Of a DNA stretch of 64,000 bases, positions 34,592 through 44,300 are shown piece by piece; within the stretch, counting starts at the first letter, position 1; every line of letters begins with the position of its first letter. The stretch covers positions 124,001 to 188,000 of the forward strand of contig NZ_FRCP01000012.1 in assembly GCF_900142955.1 (NCBI RefSeq). Reading direction: 5' to 3'. Source of the DNA: Anaerosporobacter mobilis DSM 15930 (lineage in GTDB: Bacteria; Bacillota; Clostridia; Lachnospirales; Lachnospiraceae). Both the position numbers and the translations under genes were made by a program. A model generated the notes under the pieces. It was given only the letters and a program-made list of their open reading frames with translations, was not told the DNA's origin and made no database searches.

Positions 34592-36406
34592 ATGAGTAAA
34601 GAAAACAATAAAAAGTCTAAGAGATCACATGTAAGCTTATTAGGCTTATTGTTTGGAAATCGTAATAAACAGCTCTCTTTCTTAGAAGAAGAGCAGTTAC
34701 AAAGTCCAATTCGAACCATTATTAAGAATTTCGTGGCTAATAAAGTAGCTATGACTTCTTTATTTATGTTTATATTTATTTTCCTTGGTGTACTTATCTA
34801 TCCAGCAGTTAACAAGATTGATTTGTCTTACCAAGAACAAACACAACAAAATGTTTCTCCAGGATTTAATATGATGAAAGTTCCTAAGAAGTTACAAGGG
34901 AATATCAAAGAAATTTCTATTGGTGCTACCTTCAGCGTAGGGTTATCGAACGATGGTGAAGTATTCGTTTGGGGAAAATCTAAGATTACATCGGTTATTG
35001 ATGTTAAGAATATTCCTGATAATATGGGAAACGTTGTGCAGATAGCAGCTGGAGCGGACCATGTGCTAGCGATGAATGACAAAGGTGAATTGTTTGCTTG
35101 GGGTAATTCTCGTAATAAGCAATGTGCAATTCCAGACAATCTAAAACAAGTAACCAACATTAAAAGAATCTATTCTGGTTACCAATGTTCAGCGGTAGTA
35201 ACAGAAGATGGTATGGTGTATTTCTGGGGAAATACAGGTATCATGGATTTCAAGATTGGTGATTACCAAGGCCAAATCGACAAAATCGCAATCAATTCTC
35301 AAGGTGTTCTTGGTTTAACAAAAGATGGTCAAGTAGTTAGCTTAACTGCTAATGAATTAGCTTTCTCAAGAATTCCAGAAGGAATGGGTAAGGCAGTGGA
35401 TATCGCATTAACAGCTCAAACAGGAGCAGCCGTTACAGAAGATGGTAAAGTTTATGTGTGGGGGAATAAATCCAAGAACATTCATGATGGCGAAACACTT
35501 GAAGGTGTAGTAGCAATCCAAGGTGGTAGATTCCATTATACTGCTACGTTAGCAAATGGTGATATTGTATCTTGGGGACAAGAGGCTTTTGGTCAAGCAA
35601 AGGTACCTTCTAAGGTGAATAAAGCAAACATCTCAGCAGTATATACTGGATATTATCAAAACTATGCAATTACAGAAAAGGGAAATGCAATTACTTGGGG
35701 ATTAAAGGGATATATCTTAGGTACAGACAATTACGGACGTGATGTATTATCCCGTATCATGCATGGTGGGCGTATGACCATGTCAATAGGTGCCATCGCA
35801 ATAATTATCTCAATTACAATAGGTATCATAGTAGGTGGTGTATCTGGCTACTTCGGTGGTAAAATCGACATGATTTTAATGCGTATTGCAGAAATTGTAT
35901 ATGCACTACCATTCTTACCATTTGCCATGACATTATCCGCGATAATCGGTAATAGGATTAGTGAAACGCAACGTATTGCCCTAATCATGGTTATCTTAGG
36001 TCTTCTATCTTGGCCAGGAGATGCCAGACTTGTACGTGCACAAGTACTTGCAGAACGTAATAAAGAATTCGTTACAGCAGCTCGTGCAGTTGGTGTTAAA
36101 CAAAAAAGTATCATCTTTAGACATATTATTCCTAACGTTGTATCTGTAATCATCGTTAGTGCAACATTAGGATTTGCTAGTGCCATGTTAACAGAGTCTG
36201 GGTTATCCTTCTTAGGATTTGGTGTTCGTGAACCAAGACCAACGTGGGGTAACATGCTGAATGGTGCTCAGTCTTCCACGGTAATTCTTCAATACTGGTG
36301 GAGATGGGTATTCCCTTCCATAGCCTTAGGACTAGCTACAATTAGTATTAACTTAATCGGTGATGGGCTACGTGATGCAGTCGATCCGAAAGCAAATGAG
36401 AGATAG
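34592..36406 (+). CDS. oppC: Oligopeptide ABC transporter permease OppC with inserted RCC1-like propeller
   Basis: The protein is 604 aa, about twice the usual length of 300. The N-terminal part (1-71) includes the first membrane helix (about 50-71), and the C-terminal part (375-604) is a normal OppC: LGTDNYGRDVLSRIM, the EAA region EFVTAARAVGVKQKS and GLSFLGFGVREPRP. Between them, about residues 105-372, lie seven repeats of the RCC1 type, with motifs such as GLSNDGEVFVWG, AMNDKGELFAWG, VTEDGMVYFWG, VTEDGKVYVWG, ANGDIVSWG and TEKGNAITWG. Repeat 4 is degenerate. Seven repeats would make one closed beta-propeller, placed outside the cell after helix 1. All core permease features are intact. 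Confidence 0.95.
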   Translation: MSKENNKKSKRSHVSLLGLLFGNRNKQLSFLEEEQLQSPIRTIIKNFVANKVAMTSLFMFIFIFLGVLIYPAVNKIDLSYQEQTQQNVSPGFNMMKVPKKLQGNIKEISIGATFSVGLSNDGEVFVWGKSKITSVIDVKNIPDNMGNVVQIAAGADHVLAMNDKGELFAWGNSRNKQCAIPDNLKQVTNIKRIYSGYQCSAVVTEDGMVYFWGNTGIMDFKIGDYQGQIDKIAINSQGVLGLTKDGQVVSLTANELAFSRIPEGMGKAVDIALTAQTGAAVTEDGKVYVWGNKSKNIHDGETLEGVVAIQGGRFHYTATLANGDIVSWGQEAFGQAKVPSKVNKANISAVYTGYYQNYAITEKGNAITWGLKGYILGTDNYGRDVLSRIMHGGRMTMSIGAIAIIISITIGIIVGGVSGYFGGKIDMILMRIAEIVYALPFLPFAMTLSAIIGNRISETQRIALIMVILGLLSWPGDARLVRAQVLAERNKEFVTAARAVGVKQKSIIFRHIIPNVVSVIIVSATLGFASAMLTESGLSFLGFGVREPRPTWGNMLNGAQSSTVILQYWWRWVFPSIALGLATISINLIGDGLRDAVDPKANER

Positions 36407-36418
36407 GAGGGATAAGAA

Positions 36419-37411
36419 ATGGCTTTATTAGAGATAAAAGATCTTCACACGTTCTTTGATACAAAAAAAGGAACCGTTAAAGCTGTAAACGGCGTTTCTT
36501 ATTCTGTTGACGCCGGTAAAACATTAGGTGTCGTTGGAGAAAGTGGTAGTGGTAAAAGTGTATCTGCCATGAGTATTCTTCGTCTACTTGATAACAATGG
36601 TCGCGTAGATAGCGGCGAAATTATCTTCGATGGTAAGAATATTCAGGATTGTACGAAGAAAGAGATGTATAAGATTCGTGGAAATGATATCTCTGTTATC
36701 TTCCAAGAACCTATGACAAGTTTGAATCCTGTTTTCACAATCGAGAGACAATTAAGTGAACCTTTCATAATTCATCAAGGAATGAAAAAGAAAGAAGCAA
36801 GAAAGAAAGTTGTAGAGATGTTAGCAGCTGTTAAGATTCCTAATCCGGAATCAGTAGCAAAACAGTATCCACATCAATTATCTGGTGGTATGAGACAACG
36901 TGTTATGATCGCAATAGCACTTGCCTGTCAACCAAAGTTACTAATTGCAGATGAACCTACAACAGCTCTTGATGTTACGATTCAAGCACAAATACTTAAG
37001 CTTATGAATGAGCTTAAGAAAGAAAAAGGAACATCAATTCTATTCATCACTCATGACCTTGGTGTAATTAATGAGATGGCAGATGACGTTGCAGTTATGT
37101 ACTGTGGTCAAGTTGTAGAGATGGCACCTGCAAGAAAGATCTTTACAAAGCAAAAATATTCTCATCCTTATACAGAAGGACTAATGGAATCTATCCCAAG
37201 ACTAGATACCCCAACAGGTGTTCGTCTTGAAGCAATTCCGGGAGCGGTTCCTCATCCACTTGATTTACCAAAGGGTTGTAAATTTGCACCTAGATGTAAA
37301 TATGCAACTGACAAGTGTAGAGAAGAAGAACCAGCATTAGTTAAAATAGAGGAAAATCATCAAATTAGGTGTTTTTATCCAGATAAGGAGATGAGAAAAG
37401 ATGGAAAATAA
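36419..37411 (+). CDS. oppD: Oligopeptide ABC transporter ATP-binding protein OppD
   Basis: This 330-aa ATPase of normal length has Walker A (GESGSGKSVS), Q-loop (FQEPMTSLNP), signature (LSGGMRQRV), Walker B (LLIADEPTTALD) and switch His (ITHDLG). The C-terminal oligopeptide-transporter domain contains CKFAPRCKYATDKC, which in homologues binds a [4Fe-4S] cluster. GGAGGG precedes the ATG. Its end overlaps oppF by 11 bp, so the two ATPases are translationally coupled. Confidence 0.96.
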   Translation: MALLEIKDLHTFFDTKKGTVKAVNGVSYSVDAGKTLGVVGESGSGKSVSAMSILRLLDNNGRVDSGEIIFDGKNIQDCTKKEMYKIRGNDISVIFQEPMTSLNPVFTIERQLSEPFIIHQGMKKKEARKKVVEMLAAVKIPNPESVAKQYPHQLSGGMRQRVMIAIALACQPKLLIADEPTTALDVTIQAQILKLMNELKKEKGTSILFITHDLGVINEMADDVAVMYCGQVVEMAPARKIFTKQKYSHPYTEGLMESIPRLDTPTGVRLEAIPGAVPHPLDLPKGCKFAPRCKYATDKCREEEPALVKIEENHQIRCFYPDKEMRKDGK

Positions 37412-38966
37412 GAAAGATAAAAAAGTTTTACTTCGCATCTCTAACCTAAAACAATACTTCGAGGTCAAGAAAACCTCAATGTTCCAAAAGGAACAATTAT
37501 ATGTGAAAGCCAATGATGGGATTTCTCTTGATATTTATGAAGGAGAAACCTTTGGTCTTGTAGGAGAGAGTGGTTGTGGTAAGTCTACATTTGGACGTTC
37601 CTTATTACAATTATACAAGCAAACCGATGGACGTACCATGTACTATGGTCGTCCACTTGATGAAATAGCTCCTCGTTATATGGAAGAGACACTAAAAAAT
37701 CTCCCTGCTAAGATGAAAGCGTTAGAAGCTCATCAAGCAAAAGTAGAACTTCTTCAAAAAGAATATGACAATTTGAAAACAGATGAAGAAAAATATACGA
37801 TGCATGGGAAATTAAAAGAAGCGAAGAAGATTGCAAACGATGCTTTTCTTGATATCGCGCAGGTGATTGGTGGATTTTATATCAGTAAGGACTTGGGAAA
37901 AGTATCAGCTACATTCTTAAAGGAATACCATGCCAATGTAGCATTATGTATCGCAAAAGAAGAACTACGTAAGTTAGAGAGTGAATTTGAAGCTATTAAA
38001 GCAGAGAAAGAAGAGAAGAAAGTTTCTAAGTCAGAGATAGATGCGGCACTTGCTAAGAATAAAGCCAAAGTTGATGCGGCGAAAAAAGATGTAGAAACAA
38101 AACAAGAGATCTTCAATGCAGCAAAACAAGAAATTGATGCAATGAAGAAGGATTATGCAGGTAATGCTGAATTTGATAAATACGAAACCTATCTTGATGA
38201 AGGTGTAGATTTGGCAAGATTAACAGAAGAAGAGATTCGTCGTCTACGTAAAGACCTTCAATTAATCTTCCAAGATCCGTATTCATCCTTAAATCCTCGA
38301 ATGTCAGTTGGACAGATCATTGGTGAAGGTTTGAATGCCCATAAAGTATTCCATAAGAATAAAGACAAGATGCAAGATTATATCATGCAAGTTATGGAAG
38401 ACTGTGGACTTGCTCCATACATGGTTCACCGTTATCCTCATCAATTCTCAGGAGGACAAAGACAACGTATTGGCATTGCAAGATCTCTTGCACTAAAACC
38501 AAAGTTTGTTGTATGCGATGAAGCAGTATCCGCTCTAGACGTATCCATTCAATCACAGATTATCAATCTATTACTTGATTTGAAGGAAAAAGAAAACTTA
38601 ACGTATTTATTCATTTCCCATGACTTAAGTGTTATCAAGTATATCAGTGATCGTATCGGTGTTATGTACCTTGGTAATATGGTTGAGTTAGCAACTACGA
38701 CAGATCTATTTGCTGCTCCAATGCACCCATATACAGAGGCTTTGTTATCAGCAATCCCAACAACAGATGTTGATGATAAGAAAGAGACAATCCTGATTGA
38801 AGGAGATATCCCTAGCCCAATTAAACCACCTACAGGTTGTAAGTTCCATACTCGTTGTCAGTATTGTACGGATATTTGCAAAAAAGTGGTACCTGAATTC
38901 GAAGAGGTGACACCAGGACATTTTGTTGCTTGTCATCATAAGAGAAATGTTGTAGAATCTAAGTAG
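37401..38966 (+). CDS. oppF: Oligopeptide ABC transporter ATP-binding protein OppF with long coiled-coil insertion
   Basis: This protein is 521 aa, compared with the usual length of about 320. Walker A (GESGCGKST, about residues 55-63) is followed, before the Q-loop at Gln291 (LIFQDPYSSLNP), by roughly 185 extra residues (about 88-273). They are Lys/Glu/Ala-rich and predicted coiled-coil. The rest is standard: signature FSGGQRQRI, Walker B FVVCDEAVSALD, switch His FISHDLS and the C-terminal Cys cluster (CKFHTRCQYCTDIC). The insertion sits in the ATPase region that contacts the helical subdomain, and would protrude into the cytoplasm. It may dimerise or recruit a partner. Confidence 0.93.
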   Translation: MENKKDKKVLLRISNLKQYFEVKKTSMFQKEQLYVKANDGISLDIYEGETFGLVGESGCGKSTFGRSLLQLYKQTDGRTMYYGRPLDEIAPRYMEETLKNLPAKMKALEAHQAKVELLQKEYDNLKTDEEKYTMHGKLKEAKKIANDAFLDIAQVIGGFYISKDLGKVSATFLKEYHANVALCIAKEELRKLESEFEAIKAEKEEKKVSKSEIDAALAKNKAKVDAAKKDVETKQEIFNAAKQEIDAMKKDYAGNAEFDKYETYLDEGVDLARLTEEEIRRLRKDLQLIFQDPYSSLNPRMSVGQIIGEGLNAHKVFHKNKDKMQDYIMQVMEDCGLAPYMVHRYPHQFSGGQRQRIGIARSLALKPKFVVCDEAVSALDVSIQSQIINLLLDLKEKENLTYLFISHDLSVIKYISDRIGVMYLGNMVELATTTDLFAAPMHPYTEALLSAIPTTDVDDKKETILIEGDIPSPIKPPTGCKFHTRCQYCTDICKKVVPEFEEVTPGHFVACHHKRNVVESK

Positions 38967-39003
38967 AATACAAATTATTTACTTGGGTTTTATGTGTAAT
39001 AGA

Positions 39004-39040
39004 AAGACTGTTGCAAATAATCCGGCAACAGTCTTTTTTT
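39004..39040 (+). terminator. Terminator of the opp operon
   Basis: AAGACTGTTGC pairs with GCAACAGTCTT, followed by TTTTT. The core GACTGTTGC recurs at 45566. Confidence 0.9.
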
Positions 39041-39056
39041 CATATATGGAGGTATT

Positions 39057-39290
39057 ATGTTATTTAGTAGAAAAGCAACAAAAATATTAGATCAACAAAC
39101 TGAGCGTTTTGAAAAACGTGAAGAAGAGAGAGAAAAGAGGGGCGAAATCCCAGAAGAGAAGGAAAGATTAGAATGGAAAGATCTTTTCGCTATGTGGGTT
39201 GCGGGATTTATCACATTTGTACCTGCAATATTATTTGTATGTGCGCTATTTGGTTTTGTAATATGGTTCTTCTTTATGAGATTTATATAG
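39057..39290 (+). CDS. Small single-pass membrane protein, unknown
   Basis: The 77-aa product has a strongly charged N-terminal half (ERFEKREEEREKRGEIPEEK, probably a helix) and one C-terminal transmembrane segment ending in FFMRFI. ATGGAGG precedes the start. It lies just behind the opp terminator and is not obviously co-transcribed with its neighbours. No family recognised. Confidence 0.6.
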   Translation: MLFSRKATKILDQQTERFEKREEEREKRGEIPEEKERLEWKDLFAMWVAGFITFVPAILFVCALFGFVIWFFFMRFI

Positions 39291-39432
39291 ACAATAACCA
39301 TCGACTGTTTAGTAGGGAGTATTCGTTACTAAGAGTTTGAAGAAATATGATGTATACTGACAAGATTAGCTTTAGTATGAATATATTGACTATAAGAGAA
39401 GTATTAAAAGAATGCGGAGGGGGAGAAAGAAG

Positions 39433-39645
39433 ATGAGATGTCCATCATGTGGAAGTGAAAGCTGTCACATTATTGAGGAATCAGAAACAAGACAAAAAGG
39501 GTATGGTGTTTGTTCCGGAATATGCGGCTATCTTATATTAGGACCGATTGGTTTCTTATGCGGGTTATGTGGCATGGGAGAAGGTAAGACAACAAGAAGA
39601 GCTTTTTGGATCTGTCAAAGTTGCGGTAGAAAGTTTCGTGTTTAA
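39433..39645 (+). CDS. Small zinc-ribbon membrane protein
   Basis: The product is counted as 70 aa from ATG 39433, because GGAGGGGGA lies upstream and the protein then begins with a Cys pair. It has CPSC near the N-terminus, a hydrophobic Gly-rich middle (YLILGPIGFLCGLCG) and CQSCGRKF at the end. The paired CxxC motifs suggest a zinc ribbon with a membrane helix between. Function unknown. Confidence 0.65.
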   Translation: MRCPSCGSESCHIIEESETRQKGYGVCSGICGYLILGPIGFLCGLCGMGEGKTTRRAFWICQSCGRKFRV

Positions 39646-39676
39646 TAGCACGGGGAGATAAGAGGGTATTAGAATT

Positions 39677-40177
39677 ATGAATGCACAGACGGGGCAAGAA
39701 AATCATGACTTAGATAAAGAGGCACAGGAAGAATCAAAGATGTGTATGAAACATAAAACAACCGATGACCAGAGATGGATTCGATTCATGAAGATTGGTG
39801 AAAAAACAGGCTGTCATCAAAGATATGATAGAAGTTTTTTCTTTCATGGAAAGCAATTTCCTGTGTGTGCTAGATGTACAGGTTTGTTGCTTGCATATCT
39901 AATATCAATTATATGGTATCTAGTAATTAGTTGTAAGAATCATTCATTTGCTTATCTTCCAAAGAGGGGAAGACAATCCCATATAATTGCCTTCTTCGGT
40001 TGTCTTACAATGCTTATTGATTGGACCATACAAGCGGTACATGTGAAAGAATCTACGAATAAGAGGAGAGTAATCACTGGGTTTCTTGGAGGTCTTGGAT
40101 TAATGCATTTTTATCTTACTATCTATAATAGGATTGGAAGTTATATCGGAAAGAAGAGTAGAAGAGGAAAAGACTAA
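39677..40177 (+). CDS. DUF2085 membrane protein
   Basis: The 166-aa product has the signature CHQRYDRSFFFHGKQFPVC-ARC, a short hydrophilic block followed by about three membrane segments, which matches DUF2085. It may use the Cys/His pattern to bind metal. The family's function is unknown. It begins about 30 bp after the zinc-ribbon gene, and its 3' end meets the upp terminator. Confidence 0.8.
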   Translation: MNAQTGQENHDLDKEAQEESKMCMKHKTTDDQRWIRFMKIGEKTGCHQRYDRSFFFHGKQFPVCARCTGLLLAYLISIIWYLVISCKNHSFAYLPKRGRQSHIIAFFGCLTMLIDWTIQAVHVKESTNKRRVITGFLGGLGLMHFYLTIYNRIGSYIGKKSRRGKD

Positions 40178-40206
40178 AAGTAGTGGATAGGTATTATATA
40201 AGAAAA

Positions 40207-40244
40207 AAAAGTACAAGTTCCAAAACGGAGCCTGTACTTTTTTT
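40207..40244. terminator. Bidirectional terminator between the DUF2085 gene and upp
   Basis: AAAAGTACA pairs with TGTACTTTTTTT, with A- and T-runs on both sides. Confidence 0.85.
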
Positions 40245-40249
40245 GTGAA

Positions 40250-40879
40250 TTATTTTGTACCGTAGATACGGTCGCCAGCATCACCTAAGCCTGGAAGGAT
40301 ATAGCCATTTTCATCTAATCTTTCATCAAGAGCACCAACAAAGATATCTACATCTGGATGTGCTTCTTGCAAGTGTTTTACGCCTTCAGGGGCTGCAATT
40401 AAGCATAAGAAGTGAATTTTAGTAATACCTCTTGCTTTTAATTGTTTAATAGCAGAGATGGCAGAACCACCTGTTGCAAGCATAGGATCTACAACGAAGA
40501 TTTCACGGTCAGCTGCATCTGTAGGTAATTTGCAGAAATATTCAACAGGTTCTAATGTTTCTTCATCACGATAAAGACCGATATGGCCCACTTTAGCATT
40601 TGGAATAAGGTTAAGAATACCATCAGCCATATGAAGACCCGCACGTAAAATAGGAACGATACATAATTTCTTACCAGCGATTTCTTTTACAGTTGTCTTA
40701 ACTAACGGAGTTTCAATTTCAAGATCTGCTAAGGCAAGATCTCTTGTAGCCTCATAGCAGATAAGCATTGCAACTTCAGAAACTAAATCACGAAACTCTT
40801 TTGTTGAAGTTGTTTTAACTCTCATGATTCCAATTTTGTGTTGAATCAATGGATGATCCATAACGATAACTTTAGACAT
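40250..40879 (-). CDS. upp: Uracil phosphoribosyltransferase
   Basis: This 209-aa enzyme converts uracil and PRPP to UMP in pyrimidine salvage. Landmarks are the N-terminal HPLIQHKIGIMR, the PRPP-binding loop VDPMLATGGSA (about residues 130-140) and the GLGDAGDRIYGTK tail. The ATG is preceded by GGAGG. It is a single gene with its own terminator. It functions with the uracil permease at 21928-23265. Confidence 0.97.
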   Translation of the reverse strand: MSKVIVMDHPLIQHKIGIMRVKTTSTKEFRDLVSEVAMLICYEATRDLALADLEIETPLVKTTVKEIAGKKLCIVPILRAGLHMADGILNLIPNAKVGHIGLYRDEETLEPVEYFCKLPTDAADREIFVVDPMLATGGSAISAIKQLKARGITKIHFLCLIAAPEGVKHLQEAHPDVDIFVGALDERLDENGYILPGLGDAGDRIYGTK

Positions 40880-41336
40880 TTTATACCTCCAATAAATGTG
40901 TTAATCATACACTATTATATTATTAAACCTACGGTCTATTAATTATAACACTCTTGAACTAGATATTAAAGGTGTTTTTCAATTAGTGCAAAGAAATATG
41001 TATTTGAAGTTGTAGAAAGAGAAATAACAAGTATCATATATGGGAAAATACTAATTTAAAATGTGAATATTGCTGTATAATGCAATAAATTGTAAATAAT
41101 ATAATGCAATATTGAAAAGTACTGGTAATATAAACGAAAGATATAAATATAACTGCTTCATAATGTATATAATTAACAAAAATAGCAATTACAGACAATA
41201 GAATAACAATATTTGGCAAGCTTTCATAGTTGTAATTCGCTATAGTAAAAGTACTAGAAGGTATTTAATGTGACTTATACTTTTTAGGGCATTTGTTTTA
41301 GGCTAAGAGAATTATTAAAGTAAAGGAGAGGGTAAG
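40880..41336 (+). promoter_or_regulatory. Intergenic region upstream of the xylanase gene
   Basis: About 460 bp. TATAATGCAATA occurs twice (41076-41087 and 41100-41111), 24 bp apart, and AATATTGC (41067-41074) is inverted as GCAATATT (41106-41113). These repeats may be operators or -10-like boxes. Apart from the AT-rich sequence after the upp start, nothing else is recognised. Confidence 0.4.
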
Positions 41337-44300
41337 ATGAGTAAAAGGAATTGCTATGTGAAAAGGGGAATATCCCTACTTATGGTAGTTACGTTGGTAT
41401 TGGCTAGTTTGGTTAATGCGAAGCAGGTAAAGATTCAAGCGACAGAAGTGAATATATTAGAAGAGGAAACTGGGGAATTAGAAGACGGGGTTAGTGAGGT
41501 AACTGATAAGGTATCCATTTTAGAAAATTTTGATGAATTGGCAGATACTAATTCACTAAAAGGAATACAGATGGGGAATCCAACGCTTGAGATTACAGTT
41601 GATGGATTTAACGGATCGAAAGCACTAAAAGTAACGAAACGTACAGAGAATTATTTTGGATATTCTTATGATTTGGCAAAGTTTGCAGGGAATACGATTT
41701 CACTTAAAGCTATGGTTTCTACATATGAAGCATCTACTGAGGATAGCAATGCCTTCAGTGCAACATTAAAGACTACGAAATCGGGACAAGATGATTATAA
41801 ACAAGTTGCAACAGTTGATGTAGTAGGACCTGACTTTACAACATTATCTGGAGTTTACGATATCCCTGCAGGGTGTGAAAGTTATACTCTATATTTTGAA
41901 ACTACAAAGGATTTTAGCTATATAATTGATGATATTGCAATTGTAGTTGAAGGCGATTATGTAAATCCTGATGACGGTAACTCAGATGGTTATGTTGATA
42001 CTTCAAACTACGAAATATTAAAAGAGCTATATCAAGATAAGTTTAAGATGGGTGTAGCATGTGAAGCACTTAGCCATTGGGGAGGATCGAATCCGTTAAG
42101 TGAAATCGGTAATCCTAATAAAGAGGAATTAATTAAGAGACAATTTGAGAGTATTACTTTTGGTAATGAATTAAAGCCTGATTATAATATGGGCTATGGT
42201 AATGAAGAAGCTACTGACACGAATTTACCTTTTGTAATTGATACCTCAGCAAAAGAAATGTTAGACTGGGCAAAAGAAAATAATATGCTTGTACGGGGAC
42301 ATGTTTTAGTATGGCACAGCCAATGCCCTGATGAAATATTCTGTAAAGACTATACACCAGTTTATACAGATGACAAAAATTCTGTAATTGATGAAAACTA
42401 CTTAGTTAGTCGCGATGTTATGTTACAACGTTTGGAAAGCTATATCTACAATGTTATGAAGTATATGTATGAAAATGGATATGCGGAAACTATTTTTGCA
42501 TGGGATGTAGTGAATGAAGCAATTGAAGTTGGTACGAATGAATATAATATGAGAGATAGTTATTGGTATAAAACAATAGGTCCTGATTTTATGTATTATG
42601 CATTTAAGTACACGAAAGATGCAGTGGTTAAATATTCTAATGAATATGCTACATTATATGGTATTGATTCTAATAATGCAGAAGCATTAGAAAAGATTCA
42701 ACCTGAACTGTTTTATAATGACTATAATGAGTATCAACCAGAAAAAAGGGACGCAATTATAGGAGCTCTTCAAAGAGAGTTTAATGGACATAGCATTATT
42801 GGGGATGGTTTAATTGATGGTATTGGAATGCAAGCACATTTAAGTGATAATACCGACATTAATCTATTTTGTGAAGCTCTTCGTAAGTTTGACGAGGTAG
42901 TAGATGAGGTACATATTACTGAACTAGATGTAATCCGAACATCTACAGGTGTTAATGCTGATTATTACCAGGCGGTATTTTATAAAAATTTATTTAATGC
43001 ATTGATTAATGAAGTTGATAAAGGTGCTAATTTGACGAGTGTTACCATCTGGGGCTTAACAGATGATAACTCATGGAAAAAAGAGTCCTTTCCGTTGCTA
43101 TTCAATGCTAATTTATCTAAGAAGTTAGCTTTTGATGCTATTGTCTATGCAAAAACAGGTCAAGAATTACCTGAACCTGCTTATGTTGAACCTGATTTTA
43201 CTGATATGTATGTAACTTTTGATGATGTTGATACCACAGTAGAAACAGAAGGATTTACACCACGTGGATCAAGTTCCTTGACGATACAAAAGGATGTTGT
43301 ATTTAATGGAGAGGCAGCATTATTAGTTAGTGATAGAGCACAAAGTTGGAATGGTGCTTCCTTTGATGTATCTAGATTTGCCTGTCAAACTATTTCGGTA
43401 AGTGCTTGGGTTAAGAGTGCAGCTGACACAGTTAAGGTATCTGCTGATATTAATGGGACATGGCCTAATATAGCTAGCGTAGATACTTCGAATGGAGAAT
43501 GGACTCAGATAAAAGGTACATATAAAGTGCCATCTAATTTAAATGCCTTACAACTATATTTTGAAACTGGCGATACGAATGACATCTATATAGATAATGT
43601 TCGAGTTAAATTGGTTGGTACGGAAGAAGGTTTTGAAGAAGAGGAGAGTATCGCTAGTGCAAGAGGTGTTGGTCATATGCCAGTTGTCTCTGTAGTGGAT
43701 ACTGTATATCGTGGTACTAAGGGGCATTCATTCTTAGTTACTAGAGACGCACAAGATGCAACTATGAAATTTGACGTAAATAGATATATTGGAAAACTGG
43801 TTAATGTGAAAGCATATGTAAAAACCGAGGATAGTAAAATTAGATTAGGTCTTGATGGCGATAATCCGATACAGATTGCTGAAGTAGATACGGTACCAGG
43901 TGAATGGACAGAGATTTCTGGAACATATCAAATAGGAGTTAATGAAACATCAGCTAATATGTATATAGAGACAAATGGAACAGCAGACTATTATGTAGAT
44001 GATATCTTCTTCGAAATTGGTGAATTTGTAAATGATGTTGAGAGTGAAGATTTACAATTCACAACTCGTTGGGGAGGAGCTGGTACAATTACTAGAGTCG
44101 AAGACGGCGCGAATAATCATGCGGCTGTCTTGACAAATCGAACAGAAAATTATTATGGTGCTGTATTTGATGTATCAGCTTATATTGGAATGGAAGTTGA
44201 GATATCTCTTGATGTAAAGACAGAGGACAAAATAATCAAATTAACTGCTGATATCGATGGATGGCCAAATTATGCAAAATCAACTGCTAAATCAGGCGAG

